A stretch of DNA of 31,946 bases from CAYRYU01 sp964428355 (GCA_964428355.1 CAYRYU010000082.1:1-31946); one strand, 5' to 3'. Positions 23,422 through 31,869 are shown, counted from the stretch's first letter. A program made the numbers and translations. Notes: a model not told the origin generated them from the sequence alone.

Positions 23422-23984
23422 CCGACTATATCTCCTGGCGGTCCTTCGAGTATTTCCTGATTTATCTGGGGGAAAAGATTCTCTCTTCCGGTGCGGCCTA
23501 CGCGTTCCTCTGGACCGCCATCGCCCTGCTGATCGGAGTGTTCCTCGCCTTCATGACCCTGATACTGGTTCCACGTATCATCGAGGATTACGTCAAGATC
23601 TACAACTGGTACGTCAACTCGGATTTCTACATCATCCTCGAGGAAAAGGTCGACGTGAGGATGATCTTCAAGGTTCTCGGCCTTCCGATCCTGCTGGTTC
23701 TGACCTTGTTCTTTCTGACCCTGAACCTGATCGTCCGGACGGCCTATCAGCTCGCGGCCAAGCTGAACCTTCTCTTCTGCGTGAATTGTGAATCCCGGAT
23801 CGACTGGCGGGAGGGAACGGTGATCTGTCACGTCTGCTCCGAAAAGGTGACGGGAACCCCGACAAAATCCTGTCCCGGATGCAACTTCAAGGCGAACTCG
23901 GTCCGGTGCCCCTATTGCGGATACGTCAACTTCGTGGAGTTGTTCGGCCACCACCCTTCGGGCCGGGCCGGAAAGGGGCGCTGA
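23418..23984 (+). CDS. Two-TM membrane protein with double zinc ribbon
   Basis: ATG at 23418 overlaps the upstream stop (ATGA); the product is 188 aa. Two hydrophobic helices (AYAFLWTAIALLIGVFLAF and VLGLPILLVLTLFFLTLNL) are linked by a charged loop of about 40 residues. The C-terminal 75 residues carry two zinc ribbons: C-VN-C with C-HV-C, and C-PG-C with C-PY-C (KLNLLFCVNCESRIDW, ICHVCSEKV, SCPGCNFKA, RCPYCGYVN). Zinc ribbons in this style bind nucleic acid or protein. The likely topology has both ends in the cytoplasm. The next gene starts 3 bp after this stop, so it is co-translated. Confidence 0.78.
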   Translation: MTDYISWRSFEYFLIYLGEKILSSGAAYAFLWTAIALLIGVFLAFMTLILVPRIIEDYVKIYNWYVNSDFYIILEEKVDVRMIFKVLGLPILLVLTLFFLTLNLIVRTAYQLAAKLNLLFCVNCESRIDWREGTVICHVCSEKVTGTPTKSCPGCNFKANSVRCPYCGYVNFVELFGHHPSGRAGKGR

Positions 23985-23987
23985 GAC

Positions 23988-25748
23988 GTGCTGATCCGCT
24001 CGAAGAACCGTCTCTACTATTTCGACCGCCACATCTCCGACGCGGTACTCAGGCTTCTCGTCGTCCTTGTCTGGGTTTTCTTCGGATTCACGAGCTATCT
24101 GCTCGTCCTCCGGACCAACTCCTTCATCGACGCCGTCTTCTGGCCCAAACTCCAGGACGAGATTGCCGACCTCACCGGTAAGGAGACCGGAAAACTCGGA
24201 TCCTCAGAAAAGACGATCTTCACCCAGGCGATGGAAACGATGAACCAGGATGGAGCGGGGATCACGGCTTTCCCCGAGTATGCCTACAAGATCAGCCCGG
24301 GGAACCAGGCGGTCTATACCGTCGAGCTCAAGCTGGTGCATCTCAAGATCGCCGTGAGAGCTGCAGGATTGGCACTCCTGGCCATTTTCATTCTTTTGCT
24401 CCTGGTGGTCCGGGTGATCTACGGGAAGAGCGAGCGACGCTGGAGACTCTTCCGATGGCTTTTCCGGTTCTTCAACAAGGATTCCACCGAACGGCAGCCG
24501 TACGGTTACGTCCATTCATTCAACCCCTTCCAGCGCAAGATCTTCGAGATGTGTTTCGCGGCTTCCAAGGGAAGTCCCGAGGGAAGGTTCGACCTGGACG
24601 TGGAGAAGTTCGCCTCGCACCTCTGGCCGGGCGAGGAGCAGGTTACCGATCGCCGGAGATCCCTCATCGCGACGGCGTTTTCCGACCTTTGCGAGGAATA
24701 CTTCTACTTCCAGATCCCATACCGTAAGAGCAATATCATCAAGACCTATTGCCCCTTCCTTCCAGAGAGCGAAGAGAACGTAAAAAGGGAGTTCCTCCGA
24801 GACCTCGCGGGCCGGGAAGTCCAGGTATTTACTGCCGGGCAGTTCCGGTTCTCTCCCCCGCTCTACTTCGAGTTTCTCAAAAGCCGGTATCACAAGCTCC
24901 CCCACTCGGTGGTCTACTCGCTGGACGACCGCAAGCATCCTTTCGCCTTCCGCATCTACCTGACCCTCTGGGAGATCTGGTGCGACCGGAAACAGGAGTC
25001 CGAAAAGGACGCCCATACCATGACCGTGTCGATAACCCTGTTCGATCTTCTCGACAGGGCATGCCTGGAAATGTCCTACGACCATGATTCGAAGATCCTG
25101 GAGCAGACCCACGCCGATATCGCCAAGCTCAGGGAGATGGGTTTCATCCGGGGATGGTATGCCGAAGAGAACGGTGAGAAGGTTCACCCGACCTGGTTCA
25201 AGGGGGTCGAACTCTTCGCTTACGATTCCCAGCGGAATACATACCACCTTCAGACCTCGCTTCTGGCAAACAAGATCTACTACTTCGACCTGACCCCCTA
25301 CTCGGAACTCGAGAAGGTCAAGATCTCCCGAAGGAAATGCTCCTATATCGACAACCTCAACACCCCCTGCAACCGGCCGGCTCTTCCCGGAAGTCCTTAT
25401 TGCAAGCGGCATGCCCGGGCACTGGATTTCGAAAGCCCCAAGCTTTTCTACGAGAAGGTCAAGCAACTCGCCCCTCCCGGAAAAGGGAATGAATCGGCTT
25501 CCCCCGGGAACCCCGGAGATCCGCCTCAGGATTCCAACCGGGTTTTTGACAGTCAGGCAAGACCCGTGAAACCCGAAAGCCCGCCTCCTGAAACTTCCGA
25601 TGCGGAGAAGCAAGGTGGGGAGCCCGCCGGAGAGGCTCCGGAAGTGGTGACTCCCGTTTCCGCCCCTCCCGACGTCGTCATCACCCCCCCTCCTCCGTCC
25701 ACTTCCGACAAACCCGATGGGGGGGGGGCTCCCCCGGACGCATCCTGA
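23988..25748 (+). CDS. Membrane-anchored winged-helix-like protein with zinc finger
   Basis: GTG at 23988 gives 586 aa, 3 bp after the zinc-ribbon gene. Two membrane helices lie near residues 20-42 and 120-145, with an extracytoplasmic loop between. A large cytoplasmic part follows. The segment from NPFQRKIFEMCFAA to YFYFQIPYRK, and a second from HPFAFRIYLTLWEIW to KLREMGFIRGWY, have the helix-helix-wing rhythm of plasmid replication initiators or tandem winged helices (inferred from pattern). A C451-x9-C461-x10-C472-x2-H475 zinc finger (KCSYIDNLNTPC, YCKRH) comes next. A Pro/Ser-rich tail of about 90 residues ends it. The tail contains a G10 tract at 25719-25728. Confidence 0.7.
   Translation: MLIRSKNRLYYFDRHISDAVLRLLVVLVWVFFGFTSYLLVLRTNSFIDAVFWPKLQDEIADLTGKETGKLGSSEKTIFTQAMETMNQDGAGITAFPEYAYKISPGNQAVYTVELKLVHLKIAVRAAGLALLAIFILLLLVVRVIYGKSERRWRLFRWLFRFFNKDSTERQPYGYVHSFNPFQRKIFEMCFAASKGSPEGRFDLDVEKFASHLWPGEEQVTDRRRSLIATAFSDLCEEYFYFQIPYRKSNIIKTYCPFLPESEENVKREFLRDLAGREVQVFTAGQFRFSPPLYFEFLKSRYHKLPHSVVYSLDDRKHPFAFRIYLTLWEIWCDRKQESEKDAHTMTVSITLFDLLDRACLEMSYDHDSKILEQTHADIAKLREMGFIRGWYAEENGEKVHPTWFKGVELFAYDSQRNTYHLQTSLLANKIYYFDLTPYSELEKVKISRRKCSYIDNLNTPCNRPALPGSPYCKRHARALDFESPKLFYEKVKQLAPPGKGNESASPGNPGDPPQDSNRVFDSQARPVKPESPPPETSDAEKQGGEPAGEAPEVVTPVSAPPDVVITPPPPSTSDKPDGGGAPPDAS
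25719..25728. repeat. G10 homopolymer near the end of the winged-helix gene
   Basis: Ten consecutive G fall in the sense strand, about 20 bp before the stop codon. Loss of one G would remove the stop from the frame and join it to the open frame of the next gene. It is either slippage-prone DNA or a base-count error. Confidence 0.7.
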
Positions 25749-25780
25749 ACCGCTTCTCCACGCTTTTCCAGGAGACCCGA

Positions 25781-25834
25781 ATGGCTGGTTTTTCTGCATC
25801 CGACCCCCTTTGGTGGGACGCATTTCTCCAATGA
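25781..25834 (+). CDS. 17-codon leader ORF before the ATPase-like gene
   Basis: An ATG with a good ribosome site (AGGAG, 6 nt ahead) opens a frame reading MAGFSASDPLWWDAFLQ. Its TGA overlaps the ATG at 25831 as ATGA, while the ATPase-like start itself has no ribosome site. This suggests coupled translation. There is no run of a single amino acid that would suggest a classical attenuator. The short length leaves real doubt. Confidence 0.4.
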   Translation: MAGFSASDPLWWDAFLQ

Positions 25835-28824
25835 AACCAGGCGGTCGTGAGTTGGGAAATCCCGGATCACCGGATTCCATGCTGACCCGGGAGAATTCCC
25901 CCCATCCTGACCGCCGCAGGGGCCTTTCAGGGGAAGAGGCGGCAAAGCGCCTCGATCTGCAACGACGGCGGTTTTCTCCGGCCACCCCGGCAGGAAAGGT
26001 GATCCTGGATTTCCTTTCCCGCTTCCGGGACCCGCTCATCGTTTTCCTGCTTGCAATGGCCGGTTTGACCTCGTTCGCGGGTTTCTGGACGGGAAGCTTC
26101 TTCGACGGCATCGAGATCATCCTTATCGTCCTGCTCGTCACCCTGGTCGGCTTCGTCGCCGAGCGAAAGGCGATGTCGGAGTTCCTCGAAGCGGAACGGT
26201 TGGGCAAGGATTTTTTCGCGGTCCTTCGTGACGGACGTCTCTTGAACGTCCCCTCCCGGAACATCGTCCACGGAGATTTGATCGAGGCCAGGGCAGGAGA
26301 CAGGTTCGCATTCCCGGTAGCGGCAATCGATTCAAATGGCCTCGAACTGCTATCCCCCGGAGAGGACCATCCGCATCAACCCGCAGAGAATGAGATGTTC
26401 CCTGCCGGGACTTCGGTAACGGGTGGAGTCGGCCACGTCCTGGTGCTGGAAACCGAAAACGTCGCCCAGGTGTCACCCGAAACCGGCCGGACCCTCGAAC
26501 TGGGGGACGAATCGCCATTGACAGCCCAGATGCGGAGGCTTGTCCAGTTCCTCTTCCTGGTATCGGTCACCGGGGGATCCGCCCTGCTGGTCCTTTTTCT
26601 CACCAGGGACGCCATCCAGGGAAACCTTTCAGGAACTCGGGAACAGTTCTTCCTTGTCGGCACGGGTTGTATCCTTTTCCTGGGCGTAATCTCGCGAAGA
26701 CTCCTGACGACCGCAATGAACGCGCTCGAGACGGTCGGGTTCGAAGTGACGGGGGATGGACTTTTCCACGAGGTTCAGTCGGTTCCCTGGAGGGGACTGC
26801 TGGGGTTCGCAGTGGTTGCCCTCCTTACCGGATTGATCGGAATTCAGTCGGGTTTCTTCAGCTCCGGCGCAAGCGCCTGGTTTGGGGGGGGCTTCTTCTC
26901 CCGTCTCATCGACCACCTCGTAGTGGTACTGGCGATCGTGGTGGTGATAAGCCCTGACGGGTTGAGCCTAAATGTCATTCTCAGCCTTGCGCGGGGAATG
27001 CTGGGAATGCACCGCTGGGGCGTCTATCCCAGAAACCTCCATGCCGGTGAAACCCTAGGAAACATTGGAATCCTGTGCATTCAAACGGATTCCCTGATCG
27101 ACCGAAGCCGGGAGGAGGTGGGAATCGCCCAGTTCGGAACCGGAGACTCGAGCGTTCCTCCCATTCCGCTTTCCCCCGACGATTTCCTGACCATGGGCCT
27201 TTTTGCCGGAATCCAGGCCAGGAAAGGAACCAGAACGGGCGACTCAGCCGGGGTCGTGATCGGGAAGCCATTCGACAAAGCCATGTATTCATGGTTTCGC
27301 GAAGCCGGGGTCGATCCGGACATGATCAGGAACCGCTTCGAAATCATTTCCACAACTGACCTTCCACCGTTCCCGGCAACGACCGGACTGGGAAAAGGCG
27401 GATCCGCCGATGGCGGGAGTGAGTTCACCATTGCCCGCCTGCGCGAAAAGAATCCCCCAGAATCCACGATTGGAAAGGAATACTTCCTTGTCCGGGGGGA
27501 TGGCGAGTGCGTGTTCTCACGATGTGATAAGGTTCTCCAGGGAAATCCCCGCGGAGTTTCGCGCTTGGAAGAAGCCGGACGGGTGGCCATCGTTCGAAAC
27601 ATGTCCGACGGAAGGGGAGATGGATTCCGCATAGTTGGTTTCGCCGTGATTCCCCTGAACGATCACGGACAGGAAAGCCAGGAACTGGAAGTCCCGGCGA
27701 AGGGTTGGTCCTGGCTCGGATGGATCGGGGTCGAAGCTTCCGTCAGGGATGATGTCGCGAGCTTCCTCGAAAGCCTGAAAACCGCCGGAATCTCTTTCAA
27801 ACTTCTTTCCGGGTTGCCCCACGCCCAGCTTCGACGCCTTTGGAAACATCTTGGGAACGCCGCCCGGGAGAAGAATACTCCCTCGATCATCGAATGTTCA
27901 ACGTTTTCCAAGGTGCCCCTGGCGGAAAGAGCCAGTGAACTGGCTTCACATGACGTGGCCCATGTTTCCGGAGAACCGGGAGAGACCCAGGACTATTTCG
28001 AGGCACTCAGGTCGGAAGGTCACCTGGTTGGCACGATGACCGCATCGACAGAAAGATCCGGGGCGGGCCCCGATCTTGTCATATCCACGACTCCATCCGG
28101 GCAAGTCCGCCCCGGTTCAGGCAATCCCCCAAGCCCCTCCGGGCCGGACGTGGTACTGTGCGGCGATTCCCTGCCGTCCCTGGTGAAAGCGATCGCCCAG
28201 GGCCGTTCCATATCCCGGAACATCAAGAGGTTCATGGTCTTCGAGTTTTCCGCCAACCTGCTTCTGATGGGTCTGAGCATGATCAGCCCCCTTCTCGGAC
28301 TTCCTGCAGCACTGACCGCCTTGCAGATCCTCTGGACCCACCTGCTTCTCGATTCATCGGGAGCTATCGTCCTTGCGCTGACTCCGCCGGGCGGGGATAT
28401 CCTTGGCCACCCGCCGCGCCGCCGCCACGATTTCCTTCTCACGGCGGAGATGGTGGAATCCATACTCCTGTTTTCCGTCCTTTCCCTGGCGGCGTTGTTG
28501 CTTCTTGCACACGGGCGCGAAGTCCCTTTGTTCCAGATGTTCTTCCTTGCAGTTTTCTGGAGACTCGCAGGGGCGGTCTTATCCGGATCCCGAATGACCG
28601 GAACGGGAATCGACGATCACGGCCGGAAAACCCTGTTCCTGCTCATCGGAGCTCTCGCGGGACACGTTCTCCTTACGCAGAACTTCGGAGCAATCCTCCG
28701 GACGGACCCGCTTCCCTACTGGGAATGGCTTGTCCTGATCCTTGGAACGGCTCCACTCGCTTTCGTGGGAATGACAAGGGAGTCTGCGGCTATTTCTGGT
28801 TCAGTGACTCAAGGAGTTTCTTGA
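25831..28824 (+). CDS. P-type ATPase homologue lacking catalytic motifs
   Basis: ATG at 25831 overlaps the leader ORF stop; the product is 997 aa (an open frame extends to 25717). The layout is that of a P2-type cation ATPase: N-terminal GLSGEEAAKRL, two helices, an A-domain, PDGLS in place of PEGLP in helix 4, then AGETLGNIGILC leading to where DKTGTLT should be. There the sequence is IQTDSLID, with Gln418 at the phosphorylated Asp position. TGES is PGED, TGD is SGL, and TGDGVNDAP is TASTERSGAGP. Helices 5 and 6 (SANLLLMGL, LWTHLLLDSSGA) keep the fold but change metal ligands. The frame is intact over almost 3 kb, so it is a conserved pseudoenzyme and not a decayed gene. Confidence 0.85.
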   Translation: MKPGGRELGNPGSPDSMLTRENSPHPDRRRGLSGEEAAKRLDLQRRRFSPATPAGKVILDFLSRFRDPLIVFLLAMAGLTSFAGFWTGSFFDGIEIILIVLLVTLVGFVAERKAMSEFLEAERLGKDFFAVLRDGRLLNVPSRNIVHGDLIEARAGDRFAFPVAAIDSNGLELLSPGEDHPHQPAENEMFPAGTSVTGGVGHVLVLETENVAQVSPETGRTLELGDESPLTAQMRRLVQFLFLVSVTGGSALLVLFLTRDAIQGNLSGTREQFFLVGTGCILFLGVISRRLLTTAMNALETVGFEVTGDGLFHEVQSVPWRGLLGFAVVALLTGLIGIQSGFFSSGASAWFGGGFFSRLIDHLVVVLAIVVVISPDGLSLNVILSLARGMLGMHRWGVYPRNLHAGETLGNIGILCIQTDSLIDRSREEVGIAQFGTGDSSVPPIPLSPDDFLTMGLFAGIQARKGTRTGDSAGVVIGKPFDKAMYSWFREAGVDPDMIRNRFEIISTTDLPPFPATTGLGKGGSADGGSEFTIARLREKNPPESTIGKEYFLVRGDGECVFSRCDKVLQGNPRGVSRLEEAGRVAIVRNMSDGRGDGFRIVGFAVIPLNDHGQESQELEVPAKGWSWLGWIGVEASVRDDVASFLESLKTAGISFKLLSGLPHAQLRRLWKHLGNAAREKNTPSIIECSTFSKVPLAERASELASHDVAHVSGEPGETQDYFEALRSEGHLVGTMTASTERSGAGPDLVISTTPSGQVRPGSGNPPSPSGPDVVLCGDSLPSLVKAIAQGRSISRNIKRFMVFEFSANLLLMGLSMISPLLGLPAALTALQILWTHLLLDSSGAIVLALTPPGGDILGHPPRRRHDFLLTAEMVESILLFSVLSLAALLLLAHGREVPLFQMFFLAVFWRLAGAVLSGSRMTGTGIDDHGRKTLFLLIGALAGHVLLTQNFGAILRTDPLPYWEWLVLILGTAPLAFVGMTRESAAISGSVTQGVS

Positions 28825-28981
28825 GGTCGATCCCATGGACCTGGGCCGCCTGGCCAATGCTCTCCCCGCTCGCGACCGCACATCCCAGACAGTGCATACC
28901 GAAGCTCATGAGGATTTTTGCGGCTTCGGGATTCTGCTTGAGGATGTCGCCGATCTTCATGTCAGCGGTTATCTGATTCAT
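28790..28981 (-). CDS. DUF1858 small protein
   Basis: ATG at 28981 gives 63 aa; a GGAAGGAG lies about 10 nt upstream on the minus strand. The sequence (ITADMKIGDILKQNPEAAKIL, then FGMHCLGCAVASGESIGQAA and VHGIDLKKLL) is a complete DUF1858 domain with its CLGC pair. These domains occur alone or fused to hybrid-cluster or metal-related proteins and probably bind a ligand or metal through the cysteines. The gene overlaps the sugar transferase by 20 bp and converges on the ATPase-like gene, with 35 bp of antisense overlap at the 3' ends. Confidence 0.93.
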   Translation of the reverse strand: MNQITADMKIGDILKQNPEAAKILMSFGMHCLGCAVASGESIGQAAQVHGIDLKKLLESLNQK

Positions 28982-30461
28982 CGGTATTGTTCTCCTTCCT
29001 GTTTTGTTCCGGTTCGTTCTCGGGAAAGGTCTCGAAGTTGTCTTCCCTGTGATGCTTGTCCTCCAGTGCCTTGTCGGACTCGAAAAGGAGGACCCAGATC
29101 GTCTGGAAGACGATTTTGACATCGAGGACCAGGTTGAAATGGTCAAGGTAGAAATAGTCGTAACCGACCTTATCGGTCAATCTCAGGTAGTAACGGGCAT
29201 TGACCGCGGCCAGGCCCGTAACCCCGGGCCGCACCGACAGCCGCCGGCCCTGGAACTCGAGGTGCTTCTTGACGAAAAAGGGCCGCTCCGGCCTCGGCCC
29301 GACGACGGACATCTCCCCCGTCAACACGTGGAAGAACTGGGGGAACTCGTCGATCCCGAGCCGCCGGATTATCTTTCCCACACGGGTGGTGCGGGGGTCG
29401 TCCGAAGTCGCAATCTGGGGTCCCGACTGGGCTTCTGCACCCACCTTCATCGAGCGGAACTTGATCAGATCGAATTCCCTGCCGTATCTCCCGACCCGGC
29501 GTTGTTTGTAGAAAATCGGACCGGGGGAATCGAGCTTGATTACGAAAGCGGTGAAGGCCATAACCGGGGAGGTGATCAGGAGTGCGAACAGGGAGAAGAG
29601 GATGTCGAAGGTCCTCTTCACGCCCCTCCCCGACCTGCTGATCGGAAGAGAATTGATGGTGGTCATGGGAAAATCCTCGAGGCTCGAGATGTCGATGTTT
29701 CCCATTGAGGAGGAGGGGTTGTAGGCTACCCGGACGCGGAAGGGGTGGGGTTCTTCCTTGCGGTGGAAGAAGATGCTTGCCCAGAAACCGTCGAGAGGTG
29801 TGGCCGGGTCGGTGATGATGACCTCGTGGATGTGCCTGAAGATGACCTTCGTGGCGACCTCGTCGATCTTTTCGGGAGGGTAGATGCCGAGAAGTTTGAA
29901 CCGGCAGCCGCCCCGCCTGTGGAAATGTTTGAGGATCCGTCTCCCCTCGTGCTCGTTCCCGATGATGAAAGCCCTCAAAAGGATGGGTTCGGTCTTGAAG
30001 ACCCTGGAAACCAGGATACGGAGGAAAAACGTGACAAGGATCGATAGACCGGTCGAAAGCAGGATGATCGGCCGGGGGAATGAGTGGGACTGCATCGCAA
30101 GCGGCCTGTACAGGAAGACCAGCAGGTTGAACGTCAGGAAGGTCGAAAGAAGCGTCGCAACCGTGTGAGAGAAGATGTCGGAAACGGCCTTCAGGGCCCG
30201 GAGCCGGAACATGTCGAAGATGAAGCCGAAGATCAGGAAAATCGTGAACAGCAGCACCCGGACATCGAGATACGCTGCCACGTACAGCTTCTTTTCCGGA
30301 ATAGAGGAAAGCCAGAGTTCGAAAACGCCCAGAAAGATGAGATTGATGAGGATCGCATCGAGAGCTATCAAAAAGCCCGAAACCAGCCACTCTGCCGATT
30401 GCGAAATCCTGAGCTTGAACCGCCAGCGGCTGCGCCGTCGGGAGATCTTCCCCGAGCTCAC
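28962..30461 (-). CDS. Undecaprenyl-phosphate sugar phosphotransferase, WbaP-like
   Basis: GTG at 30461 with AGGGG upstream gives 499 aa. Four N-terminal hydrophobic helices and a CoA-binding-like region (AFIIGNEHEGRRIL) lead into a further helix and the bacterial sugar transferase domain (about residues 280-470). The domain shows RGVKRTFDILFSLFAL, DSPGPIFYKQRRVGRYGREF, IKFRSMKVGAEA, RRLGIDEFPQFFHVL, MSVVGPRPERPFF and RPGVTGLAAVN. It transfers a sugar-1-phosphate to the lipid carrier to begin exopolysaccharide or O-antigen units. A charged tail of about 30 residues follows. No other polysaccharide genes are in the window. Confidence 0.93.
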   Translation of the reverse strand: MSSGKISRRRSRWRFKLRISQSAEWLVSGFLIALDAILINLIFLGVFELWLSSIPEKKLYVAAYLDVRVLLFTIFLIFGFIFDMFRLRALKAVSDIFSHTVATLLSTFLTFNLLVFLYRPLAMQSHSFPRPIILLSTGLSILVTFFLRILVSRVFKTEPILLRAFIIGNEHEGRRILKHFHRRGGCRFKLLGIYPPEKIDEVATKVIFRHIHEVIITDPATPLDGFWASIFFHRKEEPHPFRVRVAYNPSSSMGNIDISSLEDFPMTTINSLPISRSGRGVKRTFDILFSLFALLITSPVMAFTAFVIKLDSPGPIFYKQRRVGRYGREFDLIKFRSMKVGAEAQSGPQIATSDDPRTTRVGKIIRRLGIDEFPQFFHVLTGEMSVVGPRPERPFFVKKHLEFQGRRLSVRPGVTGLAAVNARYYLRLTDKVGYDYFYLDHFNLVLDVKIVFQTIWVLLFESDKALEDKHHREDNFETFPENEPEQNRKENNTDESDNR

Positions 30462-30491
30462 GCCCGGGCCCCTGTTTCGGGAGGGTGGCGT

Positions 30492-31001
30492 TCAGGCATG
30501 GCTCTGGCGCAACTCCCCCATCAGGGTGTAGAGCTTCGCGATATGGATCTTCTCCTGCCTTATGAGTTCCAGAATGACTGCCCGGTCTGGAGAGTCGGCC
30601 GGCAGGAGATCGTGGAACTCGTGGAAAAAGACGATCGTGTCCTTTTCGAATGAGATGGCATGCCTGACCGCATCCTCGTCGGAATGGATCTCGGCCGCGA
30701 TTTCATCGACCGATGCAAGACTCGGATAAACCGACCCGTCGGCCAGGGATTGAAGATAACCCGCGATTTCGGGAGAGAGATACTCATCCGGAACTTCGAG
30801 ATCCGTGGTCGCGAGGGTGGTTTCAATCCGCTGAAAATCCTTTCCATGCTGGATCTCGGCCTCCGCAAGCAGTTCGAAGACTTTCCGGACACGGCCGTTT
30901 TGGGAAACCTTCGCCATGCGGGTATAATAGTCCCAGCCGTTCTTTTCTATCCGCGCGGCAAGTGTGAGAAGTTCACGGGGGTTGAAGTGTTGTTTGTTCA
31001 T
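30492..31001 (-). CDS. Ferritin-like (rubrerythrin-type) protein
   Basis: ATG at 31001 gives 169 aa. The four-helix di-iron pattern is visible: ARIEKNGWDYYTRMA, the E-x2-H of AEAEIQHGKDF, ISFEKDTIVFFHEF and the second E-x2-H of RQEKIHIAKLY. The rubredoxin tail of classical rubrerythrin is missing. Such proteins reduce peroxide or oxidise ferrous iron and are common in anaerobes. It is the first gene of the operon with the sugar transferase (30-bp gap) and DUF1858 protein. The operon combination is unusual, and no functional link is evident. Confidence 0.88.
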   Translation of the reverse strand: MNKQHFNPRELLTLAARIEKNGWDYYTRMAKVSQNGRVRKVFELLAEAEIQHGKDFQRIETTLATTDLEVPDEYLSPEIAGYLQSLADGSVYPSLASVDEIAAEIHSDEDAVRHAISFEKDTIVFFHEFHDLLPADSPDRAVILELIRQEKIHIAKLYTLMGELRQSHA

Positions 31002-31052
31002 GGTTGAATCGGCTCTCTCGCAAAGGATTGGGGTCGGCGGTCCATGGCCCTC

Positions 31053-31081
31053 AATTTATCACAAACTGGGTCCTCCTGCAA
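31053..31081 (-). promoter_or_regulatory. Candidate promoter of the ferritin-like operon
   Basis: On the minus strand, TTGCAG (31076-31081), a 17-bp spacer and TAAATT (31053-31058) precede the ATG at 31001 by about 50 bp. The -10 box is imperfect. Confidence 0.4.
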
Positions 31082-31127
31082 TCATCGGACCCCTGTCTGA
31101 TCAGGCTTTACAAAGGAAAGGAAAAGT

Positions 31128-31869
31128 ATGATCGGGTTCATTCTCGAGGGAATCCCGGGTTCGGGAAAGACCACCCTCCTTCGGGAGCTGGTCTCCCTCG
31201 CTGCCCGCTCGGCGCGCGGGTCGATCTGGGTCGCGACAGAACATATCACCGAGCGAACCCTTGAACCCTTCCTCTCAGCCCGGCCAAAGCAGGCAAGGGA
31301 CCTGGTACGGCGCCACTTGGGAATTCTCCGGGAACTAGCCTCCCTGGAGGATGCCGGTCCGAAAGGGGAATGCCACCCAACCCGAAAAGGCATTCCAGCG
31401 CGGGCGCGGAACTTTTTTGAAGCCGGAGACCCGGCTCTTCCCATTTTTGAGGGCGTGAGTCCGTTGTTTTTTATTGAAAGGTTCCACCTGAGCCTTTCGG
31501 TCCACATCCCCGGTCTCGGACCTTCTGATTTCACCGCATGGGAGGCCTCGCTTTCGAGGGCAGGCGCCCATCTGGTCTGGCTCCGGATCCCCCCCGGAAA
31601 ACATCCGGGCCTGGACCATCAGTGACACCCTCAGAACGCGCCCCAAAGGCTGGAAAAGATTCCTGTCCACGCTCGGAAGGACCCCCCTCATGCAGGCCGA
31701 TCATTTCGCCAAGGAGCAGGAAAGCTTCCAGAAGCTTTTCGAATCCTCAAAGCTTCCCAAGCTGCGTTTCACACGTGGTGAAACTGACCCGAAAGAGATG
31801 GCCAGGGAAATCCTTTCAGGTATCGAGGCAAACCTCGGTTTTCCGGAAAAACCCAACCGGGAAGAATAG
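31128..31869 (+). pseudogene. P-loop NTPase, frame broken at a C7 tract
   Basis: ATG at 31128 follows AAAGGAAAGG. The first frame gives 165 aa with a Walker A motif GIPGSGKTT (residues 8-16) directly at the N-terminus, as in deoxynucleoside or thymidylate kinases, and ends at 31625. The next frame continues without a stop from the C7 tract at 31589-31595 to a TAG at 31867-31869, with ordinary coding character (ENIRAWTISDTLRTRPKGW, then a helix rich in Lys, Glu and Phe). Reading C6 in place of C7 joins both into 246 aa of plausible kinase length. This may be a true mutation, slippage, or a sequencing error. The substrate is unknown. The last 77 bp of the window hold nothing I recognise. Confidence 0.65.

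Noticed and set aside
24516..26264. 582-codon minus-strand open frame
   Set aside because: It is antisense to the winged-helix and ATPase-like genes, with no recognisable domain.
25831..28824. Functional calcium or cation pump
   Set aside because: The phosphorylated Asp and all hinge motifs are absent, so ATP-driven transport cannot be expected.
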